A stretch of 64,000 nucleotides of DNA from contig JAKZAP010000022.1 of assembly GCA_023053575.1 (NCBI GenBank), positions 731,001 through 795,000 of the forward strand, written 5' to 3'. This document shows, piece by piece, positions 23,890 through 36,800 of the stretch. The notes beneath the pieces were generated by a model, which had not been told where the DNA came from, did no database searches, and saw only the letters and a list, made by a program, of their open reading frames with translations. Position numbers and translations under genes: made by a program. Source of the stretch: Branchinecta lynchi (lineage: Eukaryota; Arthropoda; Branchiopoda; Anostraca; Branchinectidae). The stretch's first letter is position 1. Every line of letters starts with the position of its first letter.

Positions 23890-26010
23890 CTACAATAACA
23901 AGAGCTGGAAGCTCATATGACACTTGCATGGGTTAAGATGTTTTGATTGATCAAAAGTAAGTTTCGATTTTGCCGTTGAGATTTGCACACTAAGGGAGCT
24001 AGAACTTCATTTGTAAGCAAAACCTTGAGGCAAAAATTATAGTGGGCTGATGGGCATCATGAAAATGCAGATATTGCTTAAAAGTATTTTTTTTCCTTTG
24101 TGGTCAAGATCGGTACTTTAAGGAATAATCGGATTCGGGAAGTAGCAATTTCTAAGCAAGTGTTGTTGAATCTATAATATTCCGGGAGGTTTCATCGTCC
24201 CAGCACATCTGGAAGTACATCAGCTCGCGATCACCGGAACCCCTCCCCCCCTCCAACTCCACCCACAATACCCGGAGCCAATCCGGTTCTGTAAATGATT
24301 AATCCAGAGCATCTGTTTGTTATTCCCACGAAGTTCGATCCCGATCACACCAGTCTAAGCGGGTCAAGTATCCCCCCCCCCCCAATAGTTGTCGGATTCG
24401 GTCCAGAAATGAAAAAGATCACCAGAGAGAAATGTCCTCTGTTCAGTTATTAAATTTCACTCGAATCCGATCACCCGTTTCAAAGTTACGCATGACTCAA
24501 TATTCCGGATTCGCCCCCCCCCCCCTCAACTCCCGCACAAAATTATCATATCAAGGATTTTTTTTTAATCCAAAGTCAGTTTGACCGGGTCCCTGATATG
24601 ACTGCCAAGATTCGTCGTGAAAATCCCAAAAACCGGAATTCCGGGAAACCCTTTCCCCCTCCTCAAGTGTCCGGAGCCAGTCAAATTTTGTCAAAGATTT
24701 ACATGGAGTAGATGTTTGTTCTTCCCAACAAGTTTCACTCCGATCCCTCCATTCCAACCATTTCTCGAGATTCCCCCCCCCCCCCCAACTCCGCCATGGT
24801 GCCCGTAGCCAATCCCTTTCAGGAAATGATTTACCTAGAGCATCTGTTTTTTATTCCCACAAAGTTCAATCCCCATCTCTCAGTCTAAGTGGGTCACCTA
24901 TTCCCCCCCCCCATAGTTGTCGGATCCGGTCCGGATACGAAAAGATGACCAGAGAAATGTCCCCTGTTCAATTCTTAAATTTCACTCGAATCCCATCACC
25001 CGTTCCAAAGTTACGCAAGACGGAATATTCCGGATTCCCCTCCCTCCACTCGCCCCGCCATTATCAGATCGACAATTTTTTTTATTTTGAAGTCAGTTTG
25101 ATCGGGTCCCTGATATGCCTGCCAAGTTTCATCGTGAAAATCCCCAAAATCGCCATCACCAGAATTCCGCCCCCCCCCCCCCCCCCCCCCCTAAGTGTCC
25201 GGATCCAGTACAGTTGTCTAAATGATTTATCTAAAGCAGATGCTTGTTCTTTCCAGCAAGTTTCACTCCGATCCCTCTATTCTAACCGTTTCTTTAAATT
25301 TCCTGTCTACCCCCAACTCCCCCCTGGCTACCAAATCCGATCAAGACTTAAAATGGGACATGCCATATATGTAATCTATTCAGTTATTAAGTTTCATTAC
25401 AATCCGATCACCCGTTCGAAAGTTACACACTACTCAGTTTCCCGGATTCCCCTGCCCTCCACTCCCCCCCCCCAAAATGGTCGGATCGGAAAACTGACTA
25501 TTTCTAAGTTTGTTTGCTCGGGTCTCTGATACGCCTGCCAAGTTTCATGGTCCTAGCACATCTGGAAGTACCCTAACTCAAAAAAGTGTGTCAAAATGCT
25601 CTCAATTTTCAAGTTTCCAGCGCCCTCCACTCCCCCGCATATGGTCGGATCGGGAAACTGATTATTTCCAGGTTTGTTTGGTCGGGTCCTTGATATGCCT
25701 GCCAAGTTTCATGGTCCTAGCACATCTGGAAGTACCCTAACTCAAAAAAGTGTGTCAAAATGCTCTCAATTTTCAAGTTTCCAGCGCCCTCCACTCCCCC
25801 GCATATGGTCGGATCGGGAAACTGATTATTTCCAGGTTTGTTTGGTCGGGTCCTTGATATGCCTGCCAAGTTTCATTGTCCTAGCACATCTGGAAGGACC
25901 CTAACTAAAAAAAGTTTGACAAAAAACTCGGACACACCGACAGACGAAATTGTGATCGGTATATGGCACTTGAGCCAGAGGCTGCAAGCCAGAGGCTGCA
26001 AGTGCCATAA
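23890..26010 (-). repeat. Family B dispersed repeat copy B4, inverted
   Basis: Reads as the reverse complement of B3. The 3' terminus is near 23890-23925 and the hairpin terminus near 25965-26008. Poly-C tracts of 9-20 nt recur once per monomer. 25510-26000 contains about 2.5 nearly identical copies of a 164-bp unit. Long apparent frames here are by-products of the repeat. Confidence 0.7.
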
Positions 26011-26334
26011 AAACCTTATGTTAGATCCAAAGTCAAACTATGATTCCACCCTCCCCATGTTCGGCGCTTCCGACCTGCGCCGCTAGATGACCCAGCGGTC
26101 AGATCGAGCCGTGGCTTCATCCTGGGTCGTGTGTGTGTGTGGGGGGGGGGGGGGAGGGGGGTCCAGCCGTTGCAAGTGTTAGAATGCTTATTATATAACT
26201 CCTTTAAGTTCTGTTCGGGATAAGTTATTTGCGTGTGACAGAGTTTCAAATGTACAAAATCTATGATGATGATAGAATTATTACGCATGCAAAAAACGAA
26301 TGGAAGTAGTTCATTAGGAAACAGGAAAAACAAG

Positions 26335-27095
26335 ACTAAAGGTTTCGATGTGATCCCAAAATGCGATTCGATGCGGTCTTGCGTCTTCGCCAGATCCAGT
26401 CTTCACCAGACTCCATGAACATTTTTACTATCAAAATTTCGAAACAGATTAAGGCAAAATAGCTTATCATCTGAGAAAACCAAGTTCAGATATGGATTCA
26501 TGTGTGTTTTCCCTATAAGTCATGTCTATTTTGACGAACCTATCAAAACTCCCTGCGCCTTACCTCTGTCAATTTTCCAGTCCGGCAGAATTCAGGAACT
26601 ACTTGTACGGCAAAAAAATTGAAGCTCAAAAATGAGTTCCGTATATCTCCTTACAACATCTAATCAACTTCAAATAAAAATTTAACTTAAAACATATTTT
26701 CTGGTTTCAGCCGGATTCCGGGCGAACTATATGACCGAGTAAGAAATGATTGTCATACTCGGATTTAGCATCTCCTCTTACCCCTGAATCGGACATCTAA
26801 TCAACTACAAATACAACTTTAGCTCTTTTAACAACTTTTCCGGTTTGGGCCGGAAATCCGGGAGAACTTCTTGTCCGGGTAGACAAATATTTTCACTTAA
26901 GCGTTCAGCATGTCTTCTTACCCATACATCGAAAATCTAATCAAATTCAAATAAAATTTTACTTTTAACAAACTTTCCGGTTTTGGCCAGATTCCAGGCG
27001 AACTATACTTAGCCGGCGAAGAAATGGTTTTCATAATTGTGTTCAGCAAGTCTTCTTAAACCTTAATCGACTATCTCATTAGAGATAGTCGATAC
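26335..27095 (+). repeat. Family A copy A6
   Basis: Head AAGACTAAAGGTTTCGATG at about 26332, monomers with CCGGTTTGGGCCGG and CCGGTTTTGGCC. The right terminal module is absent where family B copy B5 starts. Confidence 0.6.
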
Positions 27096-28315
27096 TTTTT
27101 GAATGGGCGATTGTATTTAATTGAAACTTGGCAAGTGGAAGGAGCTATCGTCTCAAATGTTCCATGTCAGGTCAGGGGAGGAAGGGGGAATCCGGAATCT
27201 TCAGGTATTTATAACTTTCCGACAGGTGATTGGATCTTAAAGAAATTGATATTTGGAAAGACGCCAGGGTCTCAGACGACCCAGTTCAAATCCGGATAGG
27301 ATCCGGTGACTTTTGCGGAAGGGGGAACCGGAAATCTTGGGAAACGAATTGAGTGGAGGGATCGGGATGAACCTTGGTGGGAAGAACAAGCGCAAATCCT
27401 AGATACACCGTTGACATAACCGGACCAGATTGGGACACAGTGGGAGAGTTAGGGGGGAGGGGGCTTAATTCTGGCGATCCCGCAAGTTCGGAACTTCCCG
27501 ATGTTCTAGGACGATACAACTAGGAAAGTTTCGGAAGGAATAACTTGAAAAATGCATCAGGGGCCCGAACAGACTGACTTGAGAATAGTCGTTTCCGCGA
27601 TCCGACCATCATGGAGGTTGCGAAATGTTTTTGACACGCACGAAAACCAAACGGATAGACAAAATAGGATGCAAGTTGGACAGTGCCGTGTTTATGCGAC
27701 CTTGATTTGTTATTTGGCGTCCGGACAGGATCCGGCCAAGGTAGGGGGGGGGGGGCGGCACTCGGATATTTGCAGATAGTCTCTGTTCTGATTCCAGGCA
27801 AACTTGATGGACAGGAAGAGATAAGTCAGAGGTGCGATATTTATGTTTCCGAATCGTATTCAGCCACGGTGGGCAGGGTTGGAAGGGGAGTCCCGGAAAT
27901 TTTGTTGCTCGCATAATTGTTAAACAAGTGGAGTGATTGTAATTTGACATATTTTAAGGTTCGAGTCGGATCCGACCACGGCGGGGGGGGGGGGGATTTA
28001 CCGGAAGTTTCCCCCAAAATGCTCAGATTCGAGTGAAAGATAGGTGGTAAAAGAAAATGCTTCAGATGATCCAGTTAGGAGTCCGGACCAGATTCTTCCG
28101 CAGAATATGGGGAGTTGGAAGGAGACATAGCGATTGGATTTCTTGGGTTGAAACTTTGAAGGTTAGCGATGAAGGTAAGCGATGGCTTGGAGGTGATGTC
28201 GGAGATTCTCAGACCTGATTGAAACTACATATCCCAAAATTAAGTCCGAACCGCATTTAATTAAGTCCGAACCCCTACTCGTATCAAGTGCCATGTGAGC
28301 TGGTAGTTCTTGTTC
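27095..28315 (+). repeat. Family B copy B5
   Basis: Monomers with GAATCCGG, G-tracts and GATGAACCTTGG-type segments, ending CAAGTGCCATGTGAGCTGGTAGTTCTTG (positions about 28285-28312). Confidence 0.65.
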
Positions 28316-28619
28316 TGAAAATCAGTTGATTTTACGTCAAAAGCGGTTTTTAAACAGCTGTTTTTCTGCAAAAACAGTGGTTAGAAAAGGACATGCCAGT
28401 CGGTAAATAGCTTGTCCCCACTTAACGTTTTAGCTAGTAACGCCTCTGCTGGTCACATAGACTCCACTCAAAAATACAAGCTATATTAGAACACGAATAC
28501 TTATTTCTATTCATTTATCATCCGTCATTTCGAAAAGAAAAAAGAAGGAGTACAATAGTTGTATTTTTTATATTTATCGAATACTCTAAAAAGTTAAAAG
28601 CACCACAGCTGACGTAACC

Positions 28620-29150
28620 GTCTTTAGCCTATGTCTGAATATAATTACAACGTTACCCCACCCCCCCCGCCCCAACAGAGGTCGTACCTGGTCCTGATCT
28701 CAAATGGTCGCATCTGGTTTCAATTTACAGATATCAAATGCTCCTATCACTCCTTACCGCTCCTTACTTTTCATTCGAATCGGAGCACTTTCGGAAAAAG
28801 TCCGGTACCCACCCTTTAACTTTTCAAGTTTTACCAGAATCCCTTCATCTGTACTGTCCCGACATACGTCCCCAACTGTGGTCTAATGCGATTTACAAAC
28901 ACAAACAGTCGACCATAGGCTTTTTTTTTCAATCGAATCGTATCACCCGTTCTCAACTTACATGTGTTAAAATTTGCGTTACCCATCCCTTCACCCTTCA
29001 CATTTTATCGGAACTGGAATGAGAAGGTTCCAGTGAGTATTTGGTCGGATCTTTTACATTTTTGCCAAGTTTCAGCGTCCTGGCTCATGTGGAAGTCGGA
29101 AGTGCCCGAACTAGCAAAAGTTTTTCAGACCAGCCAGAGGCTCCATCAGC
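28620..29150 (-). repeat. Family B fragment B6, inverted
   Basis: Contains GCCAAGTTTCAGCGTCCTGG and poly-C segments in the inverted orientation of family B. Neither end is intact. Confidence 0.5.
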
Positions 29151-29154
29151 TACA

Positions 29155-30280
29155 ACAAGACCAAAGGTGTCGATGGGATCCCAAAAATCTAATATATAAT
29201 GTAGACAAAAAAATAGTTTAATTGTAACATTTAGGAACAGATTTAAGTTGATAGTGGGGGATGGAACAGGTTGGATATTTAAGAACTAATTGTCTTTTAC
29301 ATATCGGTGTGCTTATCAGATGAGAAGTTTGACATTTTGTTAATTTGAGGCATCACAGGATAAGTTGTCGATTGTTTGGTGTGATTTGTCTATGATTTTA
29401 TTCAGTTTTTGTTCTGTTATTGGTTATTTATTTATACTTACGGAAAGCTGGAATACAGTTGTGCGGTTCAAAAATCCTGGCTTGTTAATGTTCGTACTGT
29501 GATGTGCAGCCACGAAAGTCCGATGTGGGAGAGACTTTTTTAAAGTGTACGCTCGCGGCACATAAAGCAAAACAAACTTGAGGGCTTAGAGATTTCTAGT
29601 AAAGCAAAGGTGCGGTTTGCACACACCAAGGAAACAATGGAGGCTTTATCATTTTCTATGTTCAGAATATGAACTTACCGGGGCTAGCGGTGGTGAACGG
29701 CTGAATGAGTTTCAGTAGGGACGTTCTCTATCGCTATATCTGTTTAGAAATATTTCATTTGCCCCTTAATTTAAACCCCCTCCCCCACCCCTAAATGTAG
29801 GGCTACACTGCCCATCTACGAACTCGATCTTACTCTTGACCCATAGAATCCTTACACCAAGTTTCATCAACATATCTCATTCCCTTCTTGAGTTATAGTG
29901 CGCACTAAATGGAACATCTAGTCAACTTCAAACAAAACTTTTACTGTTAACGTACTTTCTGGTTTTGGCCGGATTCCGGGCTAACTAATTGTCCAGCGAA
30001 AAAATGGTCTTCACCATCGTGTTCAGCATGTCTTCTTACCCCATAAACGACCAAACGATTATCTGTTAAAAATATTTAATTTAAACCCCCTCCCCCACCC
30101 CTAAATGTAGGGCTACGGTGTCCATCTACGAACTCGACCTTACTCTTGACCCATAGAATCCTCACACCAAGTTTCATCAAAATATCTCATTCCTTTCGGG
30201 AGTTATAGTGCACACAGACGGACAACTTTTGCTATGTCATAGGTATCCCGCCACTTACGTTTTAGGATCCCAAAAACGAG
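29155..30280 (+). repeat. Family A copy A7 with foreign insert
   Basis: The head (29155-29210) and tail monomers (29740-30280, ending GTTTTAGGATCCC) are separated by about 500 bp that do not match the family. Within the tail, two closely similar segments beginning AATTTAAACCCCCTCC occur near 29770 and 30078. Confidence 0.55.
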
Positions 30281-30289
30281 GTGCACAAA

Positions 30290-30680
30290 TCTGTTTTCCG
30301 CCACTACTCTCCCGGTACCCCCATCTGAGTTCCTGATACTAATGAGGGTCAAGTCTTCACCTTATCTTGACTGTTAATAATTGAAAAGACCCGGACGAAG
30401 ATAAGGGGGTCGTAAAATGTTCCTCGGAAATGCATACTCATGCCATTGAGTGAAGTACCGGATCCTGCTAAAATTACCGGGTAATTATTACCACTTAGCC
30501 CCTTTTTGCCTATAAATTGTTATTATAATTATTATTATGAGGTGGTTTCCCTGATGCAATAACCACTGCTTTCTCTGGATTATGCCCGGAGTAATCAGAA
30601 AATAAAGTACAAGACCAATCTCCTCCTTATTTTCAACGCTCGCTTTGGGATAATTCCCGTGACTTTACGAAGAGACTATC
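30290..30680. other. Unassigned intergenic sequence
   Basis: Between family A copy A7 and the second astacin gene. Contains a (TTATTATAA)-like patch near 30520. No gene. Confidence 0.3.
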
Positions 30681-30766
30681 ACATTTTATGGCGCACTGCA
30701 CCTGCAGATGTGTGGAAAGCCAAAAAAGCGGAAGTAACTGCTCGAATGTCACTCTAGGAGATACAA

Positions 30767-30827
30767 ATGAAAACTGTTCGTGAGACCTTTAAGATTTTAC
30801 TGATGTTTCAAATTGGAGCTAGCTTTT
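30767..30827 (+). CDS. Astacin gene 2 exon 1 (signal peptide)
   Basis: About 20 residues with a hydrophobic FKILLMF core and IGASF end; donor GTAAGT at 30828. A Mutator-like MITE begins only 24 bp into the intron. Confidence 0.78.
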
Positions 30828-33800
30828 GTAAGTGAAATGGACAGCTATTCTCTGGACGACTAAAAAGAGGCCCTTTAACTAAAATGGCCCTTTCTGCCTT
30901 CAGAGTGAGAGCCAAGAACGATTTTCTAATGTGCCTTCTTTTGGGCTCTGGAGTTGTGAACTCTTACTTACTTGTCTACTTCTACTACTTGCTAATCTCT
31001 TTTTAATTAGTCGTGCCTCCGGCGCCATGACATGCCGTGCCGTGCCTCTTTTTGGTCGATCCCAGTTATTCTGACAGATAATTACGAAAGAAGTAGGATT
31101 TGTTTGAAAGGAGAGATTACTGTGGTGCAACAAGAAATAACGCATCTGCAACGGTCAACGAGTTGTAGAAACTCCTCCAAAACCAGTAAAAACCGAGAAC
31201 TCAGCTGGAGCGAACGCTTCAACTTCTTATATATGCATGAGTACTTAAACCACCTGTCTTACTTATAATACTAATGCAACCTACTTCCATAACCACTCCA
31301 TAGATTTGTAAACCCCAAGACCCCAATTACATTCTAACCCTCTAACAAAACCACGCTGATTTTCTCACTTGTCGTGTCTTGCAACCTTCGACGTGTATCA
31401 CACGGTCGACGGTTGTCTGCGAGAAGTTTTTCCATCAGAAAAATCGGTAATGTGTCACGGACAGCGCCCACTAGTACAGACGAGTTTTAGAGCTAGCAAC
31501 CCTTTGCCATCCAGCGTTGCCACCGGCAGTAAAATTTTACTAGATCTAGTAAAAAAAAAAAAAATCTAGTAAATATAGAGGATCTAGTAAAATTCCTTCT
31601 AATCTATAAAAAATCTCAATTTCTAGTAAAACAAAATGGTCCAACCAGAAGTTGCGTCATTTTTCAAAAATTCTGAGGAAATGAACAGAGATATTAGGAT
31701 CCATTCTTGCTCCTCACACTCTGCAGCTGGCCCCATACACATTCAGAGGCCAGAGCGACAGTTCTCAATTTCGTTTATTAACCAGCCCAAACATCAGAGG
31801 TTTTTGCTAGGTCTTTAGTACCCGATGAAGAAGAGCGAACCAACTATTTTCAGAAAAATCGGCTGTTTTTAAGAGCATCTGACCTGTTTTAAAGAAAAAA
31901 TCGACTGTCTTTAGAAACAGTCGCTGCGCTTCGCCGCGGTAAATTTTCTTTACCAATTGGCGGACACTATTATACAAAATCAGTGGCTCAAAATTTAACT
32001 GTCCTTCGATGTATTTGTTTGTTGTTGAAATGTACTATGGGTTCCCTAAGTCAATGCACGTGTCACGGCTAGTGTTGGGCGATATTCGATATCGATAACG
32101 ATATATCGGACCAAATATCGATATCGAAACGTAAATATCGATATCGAAATCGATATTTTTTCACTCATAATTCTTGTAAATAATCCAACATTACCTACAT
32201 TTACATATCCATAATTGGAGCAATATGTTTTCCGTAATTCAGTTCTTATTTATCCGGAGTTTGAGAGGATGCAAGATGCTATTTAACGACAATTTCTTTA
32301 GTAAGTTTGGGCGAAACGAGACATATCCTATAGCAAAACACACCAAAGAAATATCGATATCGATATATCGAAAAATCCAAATATCGCTCAACACTAGTCA
32401 CGGCGATAGCCGCGAATTTTTGTTTGAATTAGTAAAATTTATTAGAATCTAGTAAAAACAAATCTCTGGAGTCTAGTAAACTTAATTTTGGTCGGGTCGG
32501 GTGGCGACACTGTTGCAAGCTCAAGGACTGTTCTAAGGCCGCTCGAACCTCCAAAAATAGGCCCTAAACAGAGAGTGGTTAAAACACTTACTGTATTCAA
32601 AATAGAGCTTCTTATTCTTATTTACATCTGTAGTATGTACACACTTCTGGAGTTTATACTAATTGTCGCAGAACTCGAAAAGTAGACCCACATTAACTTC
32701 AAACCAATGTAAGAATTTATCTATTACCCTTAAGTACGAAAGGACTTCAATTACTAATAGTAATATAAAAGAAGATAATTTCGCACTGGGTTGCCAGACA
32801 ATAAATGTTTTTTCGAGATCTGAGCCAGCAGACGCTGCCAAATCTCATGAATAAATGAATGAATTTATTCTCAATAAAGCCCAAGGGCCATGGCGGGAAT
32901 CCCCGCGGAGGACGGGACCGTGGTTCGTTATGATTTCTCAGCTTTAAACCACGTCTCATTCAGTTTTCGAATACTTTGCGTCCAACCGTCACGCCTAAGA
33001 GCGGGAGGCTGGATAGAGTGGACAAGCGCCCAACAATACGATCGATAATTTCACATGAAAAGTAGGCTAATGGTATTTTCGAAAACAATATTTCTGTGTA
33101 ATGTCGTCGGGGAAACATCATTTCCAGTAAGAGTTGTTTTTAAATTCAATGAATCTCATTCTCTCTTGGATACATCTCTGGGACGTAACTTTCTCGGAAT
33201 AGAGTGATTTGAATTTCCGAAAGATGCAACATTGCATAGTTACACTCGTATTCTTGACAATATTAGCCCTTGGGCCTTAGCTACCTGATATTACTTTCAA
33301 TGGTTAAATTCCCGTATGGAGAATGCGTAGAAAGGAAGTTGCTGTTTTCCAACATTTTAGTTATTATTTCGTCAAGTTTATGGGGTTGTTAGCTCATACC
33401 ATTGGTTATAGGACCCCTCGTAATATTTACTCTTCAACTTCCAGTATTTTAAAATATTTGAATACTTTAAAACTATGCTGTGCTTTCAACAAATAACCCA
33501 GGGTTTTGGTTGTTTTAAGCCTTTTCCCAGACACGTTGACTTGTATTAAACAGGGAAACAATTTACATAACCAGTTTTTCTGATGTAAAAACTTCTCGCA
33601 GACAACCGTCGACAGCGCGATACCGATCGAAGGTAGCAAAACACGGCAAGTGAGTAAATCAGCGTGGTTTTGTTAAAGGGGCTAGAATATAGCGTGCGAA
33701 ATTGGGGTCTCCAGGTTCAGAAATATATCGAGTGATCATGGAAGTAGATTGCATTTTTTGTATTGGTAAGACAGGTCCTTTAAGGAATCTCTGGACACGC

Positions 33801-36800
33801 CGAACCGGATCGACAACTCGGGAAATAGCAGGGCAGATGTTAAAAGATAAGTGGGCTAGGGAAGGAGGGGACTATTTAGAAAACATATAATAAACAGGAA
33901 ATCCATAACAGTAGTCTGAGTAGTCAAAGTCACAGTAGTCAAAGTAGTCTGGTCGTTGCTCTAGCATGACTGCAAAAAGTTTCTTCGTGTTATAAGGATT
34001 AAAATTCGCTGCAGTATTTGCTACTGGGATTAATCTTTATCTCTATTGAGACAAGAATAATCCGAATTAGAGATAAGATTATCTTTTTAGAGACAAGATT
34101 AATCCCAGTAGCAAATACTGCACAAATTTTGTTTACAGTGATGCCGATTATTTGTTATATAAGTGCCCGTTTAATAAAGCCTTTTGTCCCCACATTTCGA
34201 AAATGGGTGATTTAACGTGTTTATTGGTTCCCACTCTTTGTCAAATTTGGTGATTCATTCAACTTTTCTTCAGTCCGCATCGACTTCACAGCATTTGGTC
34301 CAAAAATTTGCAGATTCGGTGATTTATTCGTGTGCGGTAAGCGGAGTCGTTTAATATTGATAAATCATACTTTTGGGGTATCCATCAATGATGGAACAAG
34401 TACTTCACATCTGTACTAATAAGTATCAAGCATCAGTACTTGCAGATTTTAAAAGTATCAACTAATAGCTGTACACAGTTTGTCGCTGTCACGCATTAAG
34501 GGCTCAACCGATATGTTATTTTTGGAAAACAACAAGCAACGATACGTAATTAAGTGGTGCTTTGGTTTTAAGTACATGAATTTTACTTAAAGGCCCTCTC
34601 TTACCTATAATGCCAACGCGACCCACTTCCATAGTCACTCCATATATTTCTAAACCAGGAGACCTCAATTTCGTACAGTACATTCTAACCCCTCTAACAA
34701 AACCACGCTTATTTTGTCACTTGCCGTGTTTTGCTACCTTCGATGTGTATCACGGTGTCGACGGTTTTCTGCGTGAAGTTTTCCATCAGAAAAACTGGTT
34801 ATGTAAATTGCTTCCCTGTTTTCACTACAAGGTAATGTGTCTCGGAAAAGGCTTAAAACAGCCAACACCGTGGGTGATTTGTTGAAAGCACAATATAGTT
34901 TAAAAGTATTCAAAGATTTTAAAATACTGCAAGTTGAAAAGTAAATAGTGGGAGGGGTCCTTTAAGTAGTACTTGGAGCTTTGAGTATATGCGTTTTACC
35001 AAGAACAAATAACAAGTAAGAACAATGGTCTCTCGTCCATCCACCGACTAAAATTGTTCCGACAAAAATGAGCGGAGGTGGAGCCATTTCTTGGTCGCCC
35101 GTGTATACTCGTTCTCCGCCGTTAAACACTTGAGTCGTTTACGAAGAAAACAACGTAGCCACTAGCGAGGCGGATGTTCTGGCCTGTTCACACGGGAAGG
35201 AAACATCGTTGATTTTGTTTGAGTAGATGCTGGCTACTGGTTAATGAATATTAGTAATGCGAAAAATAAAAGCGAACTTGACGATGGTCATTCATAATCG
35301 CTTTTGTTATACCATGGCCATCAATAGGAAGATTGAAATCCCTTGTGACATTCCTTTTTATGTCTCTCGGGAGAACCATACAATGCAAACCGGGATTTGA
35401 AGCACACTCACTGAAGTCATGACCCATTGAGTTTCAACATCTTTAGTATTAACTTTGTCAGACGAGTGTAAACTAAGATTAACGTAATTAACGCTTTCGA
35501 GGATTACTGAAATTACCGAAATGGTAGAATAGCATGGCATAGTCAAAGTAATACCAGAAGGTGAGTGTATATTTTGTGTTTTTTCTTCTTTTTTTTCCGA
35601 AATGTATAATTGTATACATTTCGATTTAGTGAGTTAGATTTCGATTCAGTAGTTAATCGAAAGACGAAAGTTCACCTCAACCTGGTCTATCTCGTTTGTC
35701 TTTTAGTTCACTACTTACAAATAAGTCGAAGTCAACGGTGTATTTTCCCATCAAATAAAGTCTTTGGTTTTCGTACTGAGGCCTTGCCACATGGGTTCTA
35801 GTTTGTCTAGGACCAACATAGATTTTTTTTTTAAATTTAATTCAAAATTGTTTCTGGTTAGTTTGTCAGAGTAGAAGCCTATTCCATCTGCGTAATATTT
35901 GCTCATTTCCACTGAGCCTATTAAACCTGAAACACGGCCTTTTTTTTTTAAGAATATGCCTGTTTTCATCTGGTATTCTCAGATGAGAGCAAATACCTGG
36001 AATGAAATTTATCTCTTCTTGTTCTGGATATTGACACCACTTAATTGAATTGACCCCGAAAAGATACAATTTACGTTACCATATATCTTACGTTACCTGT
36101 ATACGGCCTTTGGGTTTTTAAGTACAGATATATATATACAGTCTGTCGTACTTTTAACTAAACTTGATGCATTTGTAAAATCTGCTTTGCATCAAATGAC
36201 AGTTTCTGTATCTTTTGATATATTCTAAATTGCTTCGGAATTTTCTTGTCAACTCCCGAAAGCTTGTCTGAATCAATGAATCAATTGTAAAAGTTTCAGC
36301 TCCCGCCCAGCCCAGTGTGAACGGGCTTATCACTGCTGCCTCTATTCGATTTTTCTTTTCAGTGGTTTACTGCGTTACACCTTCTCTGTAGAGGTAAAGA
36401 CTTTTGATGTCCCGGGTAAGATCCACCTCCGCTCGTTTGCGTCGGGAGTCGACTCGACTCAGCTTGGTTGTGTGTCAGAGATAGGGAGACAGCAGTTCTT
36501 GCTCTTATTTGTTCTTGGTTTTACTTTAGTTCTTGAAGTACTGCACGTTGTAAAAAATACACGTTGAACGAACGTCGTCTTTCAGCTTTAAATGGCGCTC
36601 CTGCCATCTAGTTGTATGTTTACCAAGAGTTCGAAGTACGGACTGTCCGAGCTTCGTCACTTTTTGGGATCCCAAAACGTAAGTGGAGGGATACTTATGA
36701 CATCGCAAAAGTTGTCCGTCTGTCCGTCCGTCTGTAAGCACGATAACTCTCGAAGGGAGTGAGATATTTTGATGAAACTTGGTGTGAGGATTCGTTGGGT

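Noticed and set aside
24945..25529. A 194-codon plus-strand frame
   Set aside because: It runs across several monomers of an inverted family B repeat and poly-C tracts; the translation just mirrors the repeat.
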